The notes under the pieces were generated by a model, which saw only the letters and a list, made by a program, of their open reading frames with translations, made no database searches and was not told where the DNA came from. Shown here one piece after another: positions 56,563 through 64,000 of a DNA stretch of 64,000 nucleotides; within the stretch, counting starts at the first letter, position 1; each line of letters starts with the position of its first letter. The position numbers and the translations under genes are program-made. The DNA comes from DATEDA01 sp963820965 (GTDB lineage: Bacteria > Pseudomonadota > Gammaproteobacteria > Burkholderiales > SG8-39). The stretch is from NCBI GenBank assembly GCA_963820965.1, contig CAWGCC010000031.1:62001-126000 (forward strand), given 5' to 3'.

Positions 56563-57576
56563 TCACGTGCGCTCCGTCGCCCGCCGCCACGCCTCGGCGA
56601 CCTCGGCGAGCCGCGTGCGCGGTCCGAGGAGCAGAGGTTTCGCGCACGCGCGCACCAGGTCGCGGTCCGCGTCCTCGGTGATGTACTCCACCGGCGACTT
56701 GCCGTCGACGCGGGCGAGCAGCAGCCCCGGAAGCAGCCACGCGCACCGGGCCTCGAACACGTCGCGCGGCTCCCAGGTCACGCCGGCGAGATAGGCGTCC
56801 GCGGTCGCCCGGAAAAGCGCGAGGTAACTGGCGCGCCAGTGCGGCCGCCACGCGCACTTGAGCAGGAGGTGGTTGAGCAGGAACGCCAGGTCGAACGCCG
56901 GGTCGCCGTACCAGGCGCACTCCGCGTCGAGGAACACGGGGCCGCCCGGCCCGGCAAGGATGTTCTTCGGGCTGACGTCGCCGTGCACCAGCGCGAGCTT
57001 GGTGCGCGCCGCCGTCTCCGCGAGCCGCCGCAACGCCGTGGCGCAATCGGGGTGGCGCTCGGCCGTCGCGAGGAGATAGGGCTCTAGGCGGATCGCGCGG
57101 AAGATGTCATCGTTCGCGAAGCGCGCCGCGATGTCGACACGGCCCGCGGTCGCGGCGTGCACGAGCACGATGCGGCGTCCGACTTCGGCGGCGACCGCCG
57201 CATCGATCCGGCCGTCCCGAAGCTCGGTCTTCCACACCGGGTTCATTTCGGGGGCAAGCCACGCCATCGCGAAGAGCCCGGCCGTGCGGTCTTCGCCGAT
57301 CAGGCGCGGCACGGCATCGGGGACGATCTCGCCGGCGACGCGGATCCACTCCGCCTCGCTGTGATTGCGCGCGACCGGCGCGCGCCAGTCGGCGGCGACC
57401 TTGAGCTTCGGCAGCGCCCGCTTGACGCAGAAACTGCGCCCCGCGACATCGACGCGCGCGATGTCGGAAGAAACCCCGCCGGCAAGCGGCGTGACGGCGA
57501 CACGTACGCCGGGAGGGATGAGACCGAGACGGTGGAGCGCGTCGAGCAGCTCTTCGGACATCGGCGCTGCGGACAT
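56563..57576 (-). CDS. aminoglycoside-phosphotransferase-fold small-molecule kinase
   Basis: 337 residues. APH/choline kinase-type motifs are present: a Gly-rich loop LAGGVSSDIARVDVAGRSFCVKRAL with the ATP-binding Lys, the catalytic loop LVHGDVSPKNIL, and the metal-binding VFLDAECAWYGDPAFDLAF (a D-x-E pattern). It should phosphorylate a hydroxyl of a small metabolite. The substrate is unknown. The enolase-like gene is 16 bp downstream, which suggests that this kinase makes the phosphorylated substrate for that enzyme. It begins 68 bp after the formate dehydrogenase alpha gene. Confidence 0.85.
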   Translation of the reverse strand: MSAAPMSEELLDALHRLGLIPPGVRVAVTPLAGGVSSDIARVDVAGRSFCVKRALPKLKVAADWRAPVARNHSEAEWIRVAGEIVPDAVPRLIGEDRTAGLFAMAWLAPEMNPVWKTELRDGRIDAAVAAEVGRRIVLVHAATAGRVDIAARFANDDIFRAIRLEPYLLATAERHPDCATALRRLAETAARTKLALVHGDVSPKNILAGPGGPVFLDAECAWYGDPAFDLAFLLNHLLLKCAWRPHWRASYLALFRATADAYLAGVTWEPRDVFEARCAWLLPGLLLARVDGKSPVEYITEDADRDLVRACAKPLLLGPRTRLAEVAEAWRRATERT

Positions 57577-57644
57577 CCGGCGATTTCACCACGATTCGGT
57601 GACTGCCGTACGGGGCCGGCCCCCGCGTGGAATCCCTCGATGAC

Positions 57645-60452
57645 TCAGGCGGCCGACGGCAGCGGCGTCTGCCCGCCGCCGAAGCTCGCCTGCTTCGGCT
57701 GCTCCCCGCCGCGCGTCAGGCGCACCGCGCAGTATTTGAACTCCGGGATCTTGCCGAACGGGTCGAGCGCCGGGTTGGTGAGCTTGTTGGCCGCGGCCTC
57801 GTAGTAGCAGAACGGGATGAACACCGCGCCCTGCGGCGTGCCCTCGTCGACGCGCGCATAGAGCGAGATCGCGCCGCGCCGCGATTCAACGGTGATCACC
57901 TCGCCCGGCTTGATGCGCAGCCGCGCGAGATCGGCCGGGTGGACGCTCGCGACCGGCTCCGGCTCGATCGCATCGAGCACGCCGGCGCGGCGCGTGATCG
58001 CGCCCGTGTGCCAGTGCTCGAGCTGCCGGCCGGTGATCAGCACCAACGGGTACTCGTCGTCCGGCCGTTCGTCGGCGTGGATGATGTCGGCCGGCACGAA
58101 CTTCGCGCGCCCGGTCGCGGTCGGGAAGTGGTCGGTGAACACCACCGGCTGGCCAGGGTCGCCCTCGTTCTCGCACGGATAGGTGACCGACGAGTCGCGC
58201 TCGAGGCGATCCCAGGTGATGCCCGCGATCGAGTCCATGCCCTGCCGCATCTCGTTGAACACGTCGCGCGGATGCGGGTACTGCCAGTCGAGCCCGATCC
58301 GCCGTGCGAGCTCCTGGATGATCCACAGGTCCTCGCGCGCCTCGCCCGGCGGCTCGATCGCCTTGCGGCCGAGCTGCACCATGCGGTCGGTGTTGGTCAC
58401 GGTGCCGACCTTCTCCGGCCAGGCGGTCGCCGGCAGCACGACGTCGGCGAGATACGCGGTCTCGGTGAGGAAAATGTCCTGCACGACCAGGTGCTCGAGC
58501 GTCGCGAGCGCCTCGCGGGCGTGGTCGACGTCCGGATCGGACATCGCCGGGTTCTCGCCCATGATGTACATCCCGCGGATCTCGCCCTTCTTCGCCGCGT
58601 TCATGATCTCGACCACGGTGAGGCCGGGCTTCGGATCCAGCTCCTGCCCCCAGAGCGCCTCGAAGCGCCGCTTCGCCTCCGGGTTGTCGACGCGCTGATA
58701 GTCCGGATAGACCATCGGAATGAGGCCGGAGTCGGAGGCGCCCTGCACGTTGTTCTGGCCGCGCAGCGGATGCAGCCCGCACCCCGGCCGGCCGATCTGG
58801 CCGGTGGAGAGGGCGAGCGCAATCAGGCAGCGCGCGTTGTCGGTCCCGTGGATGTGCTGCGAGATCCCCATGCCCCACAGGATCATCGAGCCCTTGGAGG
58901 TCGCGTAGAGTCGCGCCACTTCGCGGATCCTCGGGGCGGGGATCCCGCAGATCGGCGCCATCTTCTCCGGCGAATACTTCTTGACGTTTTCCTGGAGCGC
59001 TGCGTAGTTCGCGGTGCGGTCGCGAATGAACGCCTCGTTGGCGAGCCCCTCCTCGACGATCGTGTACAGCATCGCGTTGAGCAGCGCGACGTCGGTGTCG
59101 GGGTTGAACTGCAGGAGATGGGTCGCGTGCCGGGAGAGATCGGTGCGGCGCGGGTCGGCGACGATGAGTTTTGCGCCGCGCTTCGTCGCGTTCTTCATCC
59201 AGGTCGCGGCCACCGGGTGGTTGCTGGTCGGGTTGGCGCCGATGACGAAGATGACCTCGGCCTTGGCGACGTCGCGCACCTGGTTCGAGACCGCGCCGGA
59301 GTTGATCCCTTCCATCAGCGCCGCGACGCTCGAGGCGTGGCAGAGCCGGGTGCAGTGGTCGACGTTGTTCGAGCCGAAGCCGGTGCGCACGAGCTTCTGG
59401 AAGAGGTAGGCCTCCTCGTTCGTCCCCTTCGCCGAGCCGAAGCCGGCGAGCGCACGCGGACCATTCCGGTCGCGGATCGCGCGCAGGCCGTTTGCCGCGA
59501 GGTCGAGAGCCTCGTCCCACGTCGCCTCGCGGAATGCGTCGCGCCAGTTGTCCGGGTCCACCACGAAGTCCTTCGTCTTCGGTATGCCCGGCTTCCGGAC
59601 GAGCGGCTTCGTCAGGCGCTGCCGGTGGTGGATGTAGTCGAAGCCGTAGCGGCCCTTCACGCACAGCCGGCCGCCGTTCGCCGGGCCGTTGATGCCCTCG
59701 ACGAAGAGGATCCGGTTGTCCTTGATGTTGTAGGTGAGCAGGCAGCCGACGCCGCAGTACGGGCACACCGAGTCGACCTTCTTATCGACCTCCGCGAGCC
59801 CCACCTCGCGCGCCGGCATCAGCGCGCCGGTCGGGCACACCTGCACGCACTCGCCGCAGGCGACGCAGGTCGACGCGCCCATCGGGTCGTCGAAGTCGAA
59901 CACGATCTTCGAGTGATCGCCGCGGAACGCGTAGCCGATCACGTCGTTCACCTGCTCCTCGCGGCAGGCGCGGACGCACCGCGTGCACTGGATGCAGGCG
60001 TCGAGGTTGACAGCGATGGCGGGATGCGAGAGGTCCGCCTTCGGCTGGCTGCGCGCCGGGAACCGCGACCGCTCCACGCCGAGCCGCCGCGCCCAGGAAT
60101 CCACCTTGTTCCGCTTGGTGTACCGCTGCTCCGGCATGTCGGCGAGGAGGAGTTCGATCACCATCTTCTGCGATTTGACCGCGCGCTCACTCTCGCTCGA
60201 CACCTCCATGCCGTCCTTCGGATAGCGGCAGCAGGAGGGCGCGAGCGCCCGCTCGCCCTTGATCTCGACCATGCAGGCGCGGCAGTTGCCGTCGGAGCGG
60301 ATATTCCCGCCGTAGCAGAGGTGCGGAATGACGACGCCGTGCTTGCGCGCCGTCTCGATGATCGCCTCGTCGGCGCGCCCGACGACCGTGCGGCCGTTCA
60401 GCTTGAACTCGACTGGCAGCGCCGCGACTTCTTCCCTGGTGATCGCCGTCAT
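57645..60452 (-). CDS. NAD-linked formate dehydrogenase alpha subunit, Mo/W-bis-MGD
   Basis: 935 residues. Domain order: a [2Fe-2S] ferredoxin-like N-terminus (LCYGGNIRSDGNCRACMVEI and a later CC), an NuoG-like region, two [4Fe-4S] clusters (CIQCTRCVRAC, CVACGECVQVC), the Mo-domain [4Fe-4S] site VCPYCGVGC, then the molybdopterin domain with the metal-ligand Cys in DHCTRLCHASS and the adjacent active-site His, and a C-terminal dinucleotide-binding domain (ITGRQLEHWHTGAITRR). It oxidises formate to CO2 and passes electrons to the beta subunit, whose gene overlaps by 4 bp. The plan is that of FdsA or Methylobacterium Fdh1A; whether Mo or W is used cannot be told. Confidence 0.95.
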   Translation of the reverse strand: MTAITREEVAALPVEFKLNGRTVVGRADEAIIETARKHGVVIPHLCYGGNIRSDGNCRACMVEIKGERALAPSCCRYPKDGMEVSSESERAVKSQKMVIELLLADMPEQRYTKRNKVDSWARRLGVERSRFPARSQPKADLSHPAIAVNLDACIQCTRCVRACREEQVNDVIGYAFRGDHSKIVFDFDDPMGASTCVACGECVQVCPTGALMPAREVGLAEVDKKVDSVCPYCGVGCLLTYNIKDNRILFVEGINGPANGGRLCVKGRYGFDYIHHRQRLTKPLVRKPGIPKTKDFVVDPDNWRDAFREATWDEALDLAANGLRAIRDRNGPRALAGFGSAKGTNEEAYLFQKLVRTGFGSNNVDHCTRLCHASSVAALMEGINSGAVSNQVRDVAKAEVIFVIGANPTSNHPVAATWMKNATKRGAKLIVADPRRTDLSRHATHLLQFNPDTDVALLNAMLYTIVEEGLANEAFIRDRTANYAALQENVKKYSPEKMAPICGIPAPRIREVARLYATSKGSMILWGMGISQHIHGTDNARCLIALALSTGQIGRPGCGLHPLRGQNNVQGASDSGLIPMVYPDYQRVDNPEAKRRFEALWGQELDPKPGLTVVEIMNAAKKGEIRGMYIMGENPAMSDPDVDHAREALATLEHLVVQDIFLTETAYLADVVLPATAWPEKVGTVTNTDRMVQLGRKAIEPPGEAREDLWIIQELARRIGLDWQYPHPRDVFNEMRQGMDSIAGITWDRLERDSSVTYPCENEGDPGQPVVFTDHFPTATGRAKFVPADIIHADERPDDEYPLVLITGRQLEHWHTGAITRRAGVLDAIEPEPVASVHPADLARLRIKPGEVITVESRRGAISLYARVDEGTPQGAVFIPFCYYEAAANKLTNPALDPFGKIPEFKYCAVRLTRGGEQPKQASFGGGQTPLPSAA

Positions 60453-62233
60453 TTGGTACCTTCGCTCCGGCCGCGTTCCTGCGGGAAATACTTCAGCACC
60501 GTCAGCACCGGGTTCGGCGCGGCCTGGCCGAGCCCGCAGATCGAGGCATCCATCATCGCGCCGGACAGCTCAGTGAGCAACGGCGCGTCCCACGACGGCG
60601 CCGCCATCAGCGCGAGCGCCTTGGCGGTCCCGACCCGGCACGGCGTGCACTGCCCGCACGACTCGTCCCTGAAGAATCGCATGAGGTTGCGGGCCGCGTC
60701 CGTGGCGCGGTCCTTGTCCGAGAGCACTACGACCGCCGCCGAGCCGATCAGGCAGCCGTACGGCTGCAGCGTATCGAAATCGAGCGGGACGTGCGCGAGC
60801 GACGCCGGCAGGATGCCGCCCGACGCGCCCCCCGGGAGATAGCCGTAGAGCGTGTGGCCGTCGAGCATCCCGCCGCAGTACTCGTCGATCAGCTCGCGCA
60901 CCGAGATCCCGGCCGGCGCAAGATGCACGCCCGGCTTCTTCACTCGGCCGGAGACCGAGAACGAGCGCAACCCCTTGCGGCCGTTGCGGCCGAAGCCCGC
61001 GAACCACTCCGGTCCGCGCTCGACGATGTCGCGGATCCAGAACACCGTCTCCATGTTGTGCTCGAGCGTCGGGTAGCCGAAGAGGCCCACCTGTGCGACG
61101 TACGGCGGCCGCAGGCGCGGCATGCCGCGCTTGCCCTCGATCGACTCGATCATCGCCGACTCTTCGCCGCAAATGTACGCGCCGGCGCCACGGCGGAGAT
61201 CTATTGGCGGCAGCGCGCACGGCGGGTCGGCCTTCAGCCGCGCGAGCTCGCGCTCGAGGATCGCGCGGCAGCCGTGGTACTCGTCGCGGAGGTACACGTA
61301 ACAGGCGCCGGCCTGGACCGCCCAGGCGGCGACGAGCATGCCCTCGATGAAGCGGTGCGGGTCGCGCTCGAGATACACGCGATCCTTGAACGTGCCCGGC
61401 TCGCCTTCGTCGATGTTGATCGCCACGACCTTCGGCTGCGGCTCGACGCGCACGATCCGCCACTTGCGCCCGGTCGGAAAGCCGGCGCCGCCGAGGCCGC
61501 GCAGGCCCGAGTGCTCCATCGTCTCGATGATCTTCTCCGGCGCGTGCTTGCCCGCGAGGCAATCGGCGACGAGGCGGTAGCCGCCGGCGGCGCGATACGC
61601 GTCGTATCCCGCGTACTCGGGACTGGGGTCGAGTATCAGTCCGGGTGTGTTCTTCGGCTCGAGGAGTGACGCCGGGCTGAAGCGCGCGCCGTCCTTCGGG
61701 GCGGGATGCTTGAGATCGCGCCGGCCGACGAGCGCGCGGACGCGGTCGACCGTCGCGCACGCCACCGGGTGCTGGCCGACCACCGCGGCCGGCGCCTGCT
61801 CGCAGCGGCCGATGCAGGGGGCGGCGAGCACGCGGACGTTCGGGCCGAGCAGCTGCGGGAGCGAATCGAGCAACCCTTGCGCGCCGGCGAGCTCGCACGC
61901 GATCGAATCGCAGACGCGCACGGTGATCGCGGGCGGCGCCGTCTCGCCGTCCTTCACGACGTCGAAGTGGTGATAGAAGGTGGCGACCTCGTACACCTCG
62001 GTCATCGCGAGCTTCATCTCCTGCGCGAGCGCAACGAGGTGTCGGTCCGATAGGCAGCCGTACCGGTCCTGGATCTTGTGGAGCTGCTCGATGAGGAGGT
62101 CGCGCCGCCGCGGCGCTGCGCCGAGGAGCGCCCGCACGTCCGCTAGGGCCTGCGGATCGACGCGCCGGCCCTTCGGCGTCGCACGGACCTTCGTTGCGCG
62201 GTTCGGTGGCGTCGCTCGGGGTCGGTCGTTCAT
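60449..62233 (-). CDS. formate dehydrogenase diaphorase subunit, NuoE-NuoF fusion
   Basis: 594 residues. The N-terminal NuoE-like domain (about 30-175) holds a [2Fe-2S] site (CDSIACELAG; CIGRCEQAP). The NuoF-like remainder has the NADH/FMN loops GLRGLGGAGFPTGRKW, NIDEGEPGTFKDR and GAGAYICGEESAMIESIEGKRG, and the [4Fe-4S] motif ESCGQCTPCRVG. The fusion of both diaphorase parts into one chain matches the beta subunit of the Fdh1-type enzyme rather than the split FdsG/FdsB of other bacteria. It reduces NAD+. A TTGAC-N4-GTCAA site is 88 bp upstream. The alpha gene overlaps by 4 bp. Confidence 0.94.
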   Translation of the reverse strand: MNDRPRATPPNRATKVRATPKGRRVDPQALADVRALLGAAPRRRDLLIEQLHKIQDRYGCLSDRHLVALAQEMKLAMTEVYEVATFYHHFDVVKDGETAPPAITVRVCDSIACELAGAQGLLDSLPQLLGPNVRVLAAPCIGRCEQAPAAVVGQHPVACATVDRVRALVGRRDLKHPAPKDGARFSPASLLEPKNTPGLILDPSPEYAGYDAYRAAGGYRLVADCLAGKHAPEKIIETMEHSGLRGLGGAGFPTGRKWRIVRVEPQPKVVAINIDEGEPGTFKDRVYLERDPHRFIEGMLVAAWAVQAGACYVYLRDEYHGCRAILERELARLKADPPCALPPIDLRRGAGAYICGEESAMIESIEGKRGMPRLRPPYVAQVGLFGYPTLEHNMETVFWIRDIVERGPEWFAGFGRNGRKGLRSFSVSGRVKKPGVHLAPAGISVRELIDEYCGGMLDGHTLYGYLPGGASGGILPASLAHVPLDFDTLQPYGCLIGSAAVVVLSDKDRATDAARNLMRFFRDESCGQCTPCRVGTAKALALMAAPSWDAPLLTELSGAMMDASICGLGQAAPNPVLTVLKYFPQERGRSEGTK

Positions 62234-62320
62234 CGCCGGGGTGCTGCGCCCTCGCCCTGCGCGCGAAACGCGCAGGTCATTGACCGGCCAAGCGTATCAC
62301 GCACGCTCGCCACGGCGACA

Positions 62321-62334
62321 TTGACGCGCGTCAA
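62321..62334. promoter_or_regulatory. Crp/Fnr-type palindrome upstream of formate dehydrogenase
   Basis: TTGACGCGCGTCAA, a perfect 14-bp palindrome of the TTGAC-N4-GTCAA form, 88 bp before the diaphorase gene and 33 bp after the end of the hydrolase gene. Confidence 0.8.
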
Positions 62335-62366
62335 GCGCCGCGCGGCGCAGTCGCTGCAGCGCGGAA

Positions 62367-63269
62367 TCAGCCGCGGAGGAGGAAAGCGTTCAGTGCTTGA
62401 TTGACCGCGGCCGGGGCTTCCATGTTCGCCATGTGCCCCGCGCCGGCGATCGCCGCGCGGCGCGCGCCCGGGATCTCGCGCGCCAGGGTCTCGGCCATGC
62501 GCTGGAAGTCGGGCAGATCGCGGTCGCCGACGAGGACGAGCGTCGGCGCGCGGATCGCGCCGAGCCGGCCCGCCGCGGGCGGCGCCACCGCTCGCTCGGG
62601 GTTCTGGTTGACGTTCTGGTTGACGAAGTGCCAGCCCGAGTAATCGTCGACCATTCGCTTCAGGCGCGTTGCGACCGCCGGGTTCTCGCGCGCCGGCGCG
62701 AACAGCGGAAGCCCGAGCCACAGCGACTTCGCCTGGGCGACGTCGCGTCGCCGGCCGGCCTCGACGATCGGCGCGTACGCTGTGAGCCACTCCCGCGACC
62801 ACTGCCAGCCGCCGATCACGCCATTGATCACCACCAGCGAGCGCAACCCGTCCGGATAGATGACGGCATAGTCCAGCGCAAACCGGCCGCCCATCGACAG
62901 TCCCACGATATGAGCTTGCCGCGCGTCCAGCCGGTCGAGGAGGGCCGCGAGATCGTCGGCGTTCGAGTACGGCTCGCCCGGGTTCGGCGGCGCCGACTTG
63001 CCGAACCCCCGCGCGTCGTACCGAATCACCCGGAACTCGCGCGCGAGGAACTCGAACTGGTCGTCCCACATCCGGGTGTCGAGCGTGAAGGCGTGGACCA
63101 GGACCACCGGCTCACCGCTGCCGGCGACCTCGTAGTAGAGCCGCGTGCCGTTCACCTCGGCAATACCGGCGTCGCGCTTGGGCGCGATACGATCGGCACC
63201 CTCCGGCCCGGCGCATGCGGCGAGCGCGAGCGTCGAGCCGGCGGCGAGGAAGCGGCGGCGCGAAATCAT
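62367..63269 (-). CDS. exported alpha/beta hydrolase
   Basis: 300 residues. The N-terminus, ISRRRFLAAGSTLALAACAG, is both a twin-arginine signal and a lipobox (LAAC), so the enzyme is probably an exported lipoprotein. The fold shows the oxyanion motif VVLVHAFTLDTRMW, the nucleophile elbow GLSMGG, an acid in VLVGDRDLPDF and the catalytic His in GAGHMANMEAP. It resembles 3-oxoadipate enol-lactonase-like hydrolases; the substrate is unknown. It overlaps the racemase-like gene by 4 bp. Confidence 0.88.
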   Translation of the reverse strand: MISRRRFLAAGSTLALAACAGPEGADRIAPKRDAGIAEVNGTRLYYEVAGSGEPVVLVHAFTLDTRMWDDQFEFLAREFRVIRYDARGFGKSAPPNPGEPYSNADDLAALLDRLDARQAHIVGLSMGGRFALDYAVIYPDGLRSLVVINGVIGGWQWSREWLTAYAPIVEAGRRRDVAQAKSLWLGLPLFAPARENPAVATRLKRMVDDYSGWHFVNQNVNQNPERAVAPPAAGRLGAIRAPTLVLVGDRDLPDFQRMAETLAREIPGARRAAIAGAGHMANMEAPAAVNQALNAFLLRG

Positions 63270-63946
63270 CGGGCGGGACTCGGCCGCGCTGCGGCCTCGA
63301 CCAGGCCCCGCAGCTTCGCGACTGCGGTTTCCGGGCTGGTGAGGACGGTCCCGCCGGTCGCTGCCGCCACCGCGGGCGCCGCGCGCGCCATCGAGAACTG
63401 CGCGAGCAGGATGGCGTCGTGGCCCGCCAGCGACCGCGCTGCGTCCACGATCAGCCGATCGTGCTCGGCGCCGTTGCCCGCATCGAGCGCCGTCATCGCC
63501 CCGCGCACGAATAGCGGCGTGATCTGCACGTCTGCCCCCCGCGACGCGGCCAGCGCCTCGAGCTCGCCGGTCATCGACGGAATCGTCGGTGCGAACGTCG
63601 CGACGAGCGCGAGCGTCGACCCGGCGGCGAGCGCCGCTTCGAGCATCGCCTCGTTGGGCTTGAGCACCGGGATGCGGACGCCCGAGCGCGCCGCGTCGAT
63701 CGCCGCGCCGAACGCCGAGCAGGTGTAGAGAATGCCGTCCGCGCCCAGGCCGGCGGCGTAGGTTGCGAGCGCGCCGATCCGCTCCGTCATCGGTCCCGCG
63801 AGCGTGCCGCGGTGCTCGAGGTCCCGGCTCAAGGCGTCGTCGAGCAGGTTGACGGTCTCGGCCTCGGACCAGCCGCGGGCGAATGCGGCGGCGATCGGAT
63901 CCATCGCCACCCGGACGGCGTGGATCAGCGCGATGCGGGCCGCCAC
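63266..63946 (-). CDS. Asp/Glu racemase-superfamily protein
   Basis: 226 residues from the GTG at 63946. The fold is that of the aspartate/glutamate racemase and arylmalonate decarboxylase group. The first catalytic Cys is in ADGILYTCSAFG. At the position of the second Cys stands AQFSMARA, a Ser, so a two-base racemisation is unlikely and a one-cysteine reaction (for example decarboxylation or isomerisation) is more plausible. It overlaps the hydrolase gene by 4 bp and begins 3 bp after another gene's stop, so it lies inside an operon. Confidence 0.82.
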   Translation of the reverse strand: MAARIALIHAVRVAMDPIAAAFARGWSEAETVNLLDDALSRDLEHRGTLAGPMTERIGALATYAAGLGADGILYTCSAFGAAIDAARSGVRIPVLKPNEAMLEAALAAGSTLALVATFAPTIPSMTGELEALAASRGADVQITPLFVRGAMTALDAGNGAEHDRLIVDAARSLAGHDAILLAQFSMARAAPAVAAATGGTVLTSPETAVAKLRGLVEAAARPSPAR

Positions 63947-63949
63947 CGA

Positions 63950-64000
63950 TCAGGACTTCAGGACGGACTTGAGGAGCTTGCCCATCTCGGCCGGGTTACG
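63950..64000 (-). CDS. C-terminal end of an unidentified protein (cut by window edge)
   Basis: Sixteen codons before a TGA at 63952-63950 read RNPAEMGKLLKSVLKS. They are too few to identify the protein. The 3-bp gap to the racemase-like start indicates an operon. Confidence 0.5.
   Translation of the reverse strand, partial: RNPAEMGKLLKSVLKS

Overview
The window is very GC-rich (about 70%) and gene-dense, with genes packed on both strands, frequent 4-bp ATGA start/stop overlaps and many GTG starts. The gene content (SoxYZ/SoxAX/SoxB, sulfate adenylyltransferase, CbbQ/CbbO-like pair, type IV pilin, TctABC transporter, Fdh1-type formate dehydrogenase) points to a chemolithotrophic or mixotrophic sulfur-oxidising proteobacterium, most likely betaproteobacterial. 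I cannot name a genus. No rRNA, tRNA, CRISPR array, transposase or phage gene was recognised.

Layout. 0-6 kb (minus): one tight operon with a half-length YkgJ-type cysteine protein, a CbbQ/NorQ ATPase, a CbbO/NorD VWA protein, an MFS transporter, a histidine kinase and a sigma-54 response regulator cut by the window edge. 6-20 kb: a small protein plus nucleotidyltransferase pair, sulfate adenylyltransferase, an ABC exporter, a frameshifted metallophosphoesterase, OsmC plus a DHA2 efflux pump, an isolated lower-GC HypX, a proline-rich membrane protein, ChrB, a BepA-like protease and MoaC. 20-24.3 kb: soxYZAXB without soxCD; soxB carries a C-terminal frameshift. 24.7-34.2 kb: a GT61 glycosyltransferase, a type IV pilin with a sigma-54-type promoter, three TPR-glycosyltransferase paralogues, a GT8-like enzyme and a methyltransferase. 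34.4-43.2 kb: a signalling block (GAF-HD-GYP, GAF-GspE ATPase, cNMP-binding/rhodanese fusion, metallo-beta-lactamase phosphodiesterase-like protein, double FHA protein, PP2C phosphatase) in which the expected CHASE2 kinase survives only as a stub.

43.5-62.3 kb is a C1/oxalate region: oxalyl-CoA decarboxylase, formyl-CoA:oxalate CoA-transferase and a formyltransferase; a Crp/Fnr regulator; a TctCBA importer; formate-THF ligase plus TerC; a formate dehydrogenase followed by an APH-type kinase and an atypical enolase. The same perfect palindrome, TTGAC-N4-GTCAA, lies upstream of each of the four minus-strand units in this region (47733, 52485, 55215, 62321). The Crp/Fnr protein carries the E-x-x-S-R recognition-helix pattern expected for TTGA half-sites. 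I infer one regulon joining dicarboxylate uptake, oxalyl-CoA decarboxylation, formyl transfer to folate and formate oxidation. 62.3-64 kb: an alpha/beta hydrolase, an Asp/Glu-racemase-like protein and the last codons of another gene.

Three genes (metallophosphoesterase, soxB, second TPR-glycosyltransferase) each carry what looks like a +1 nt frameshift. This may reflect sequencing or assembly error rather than biology.
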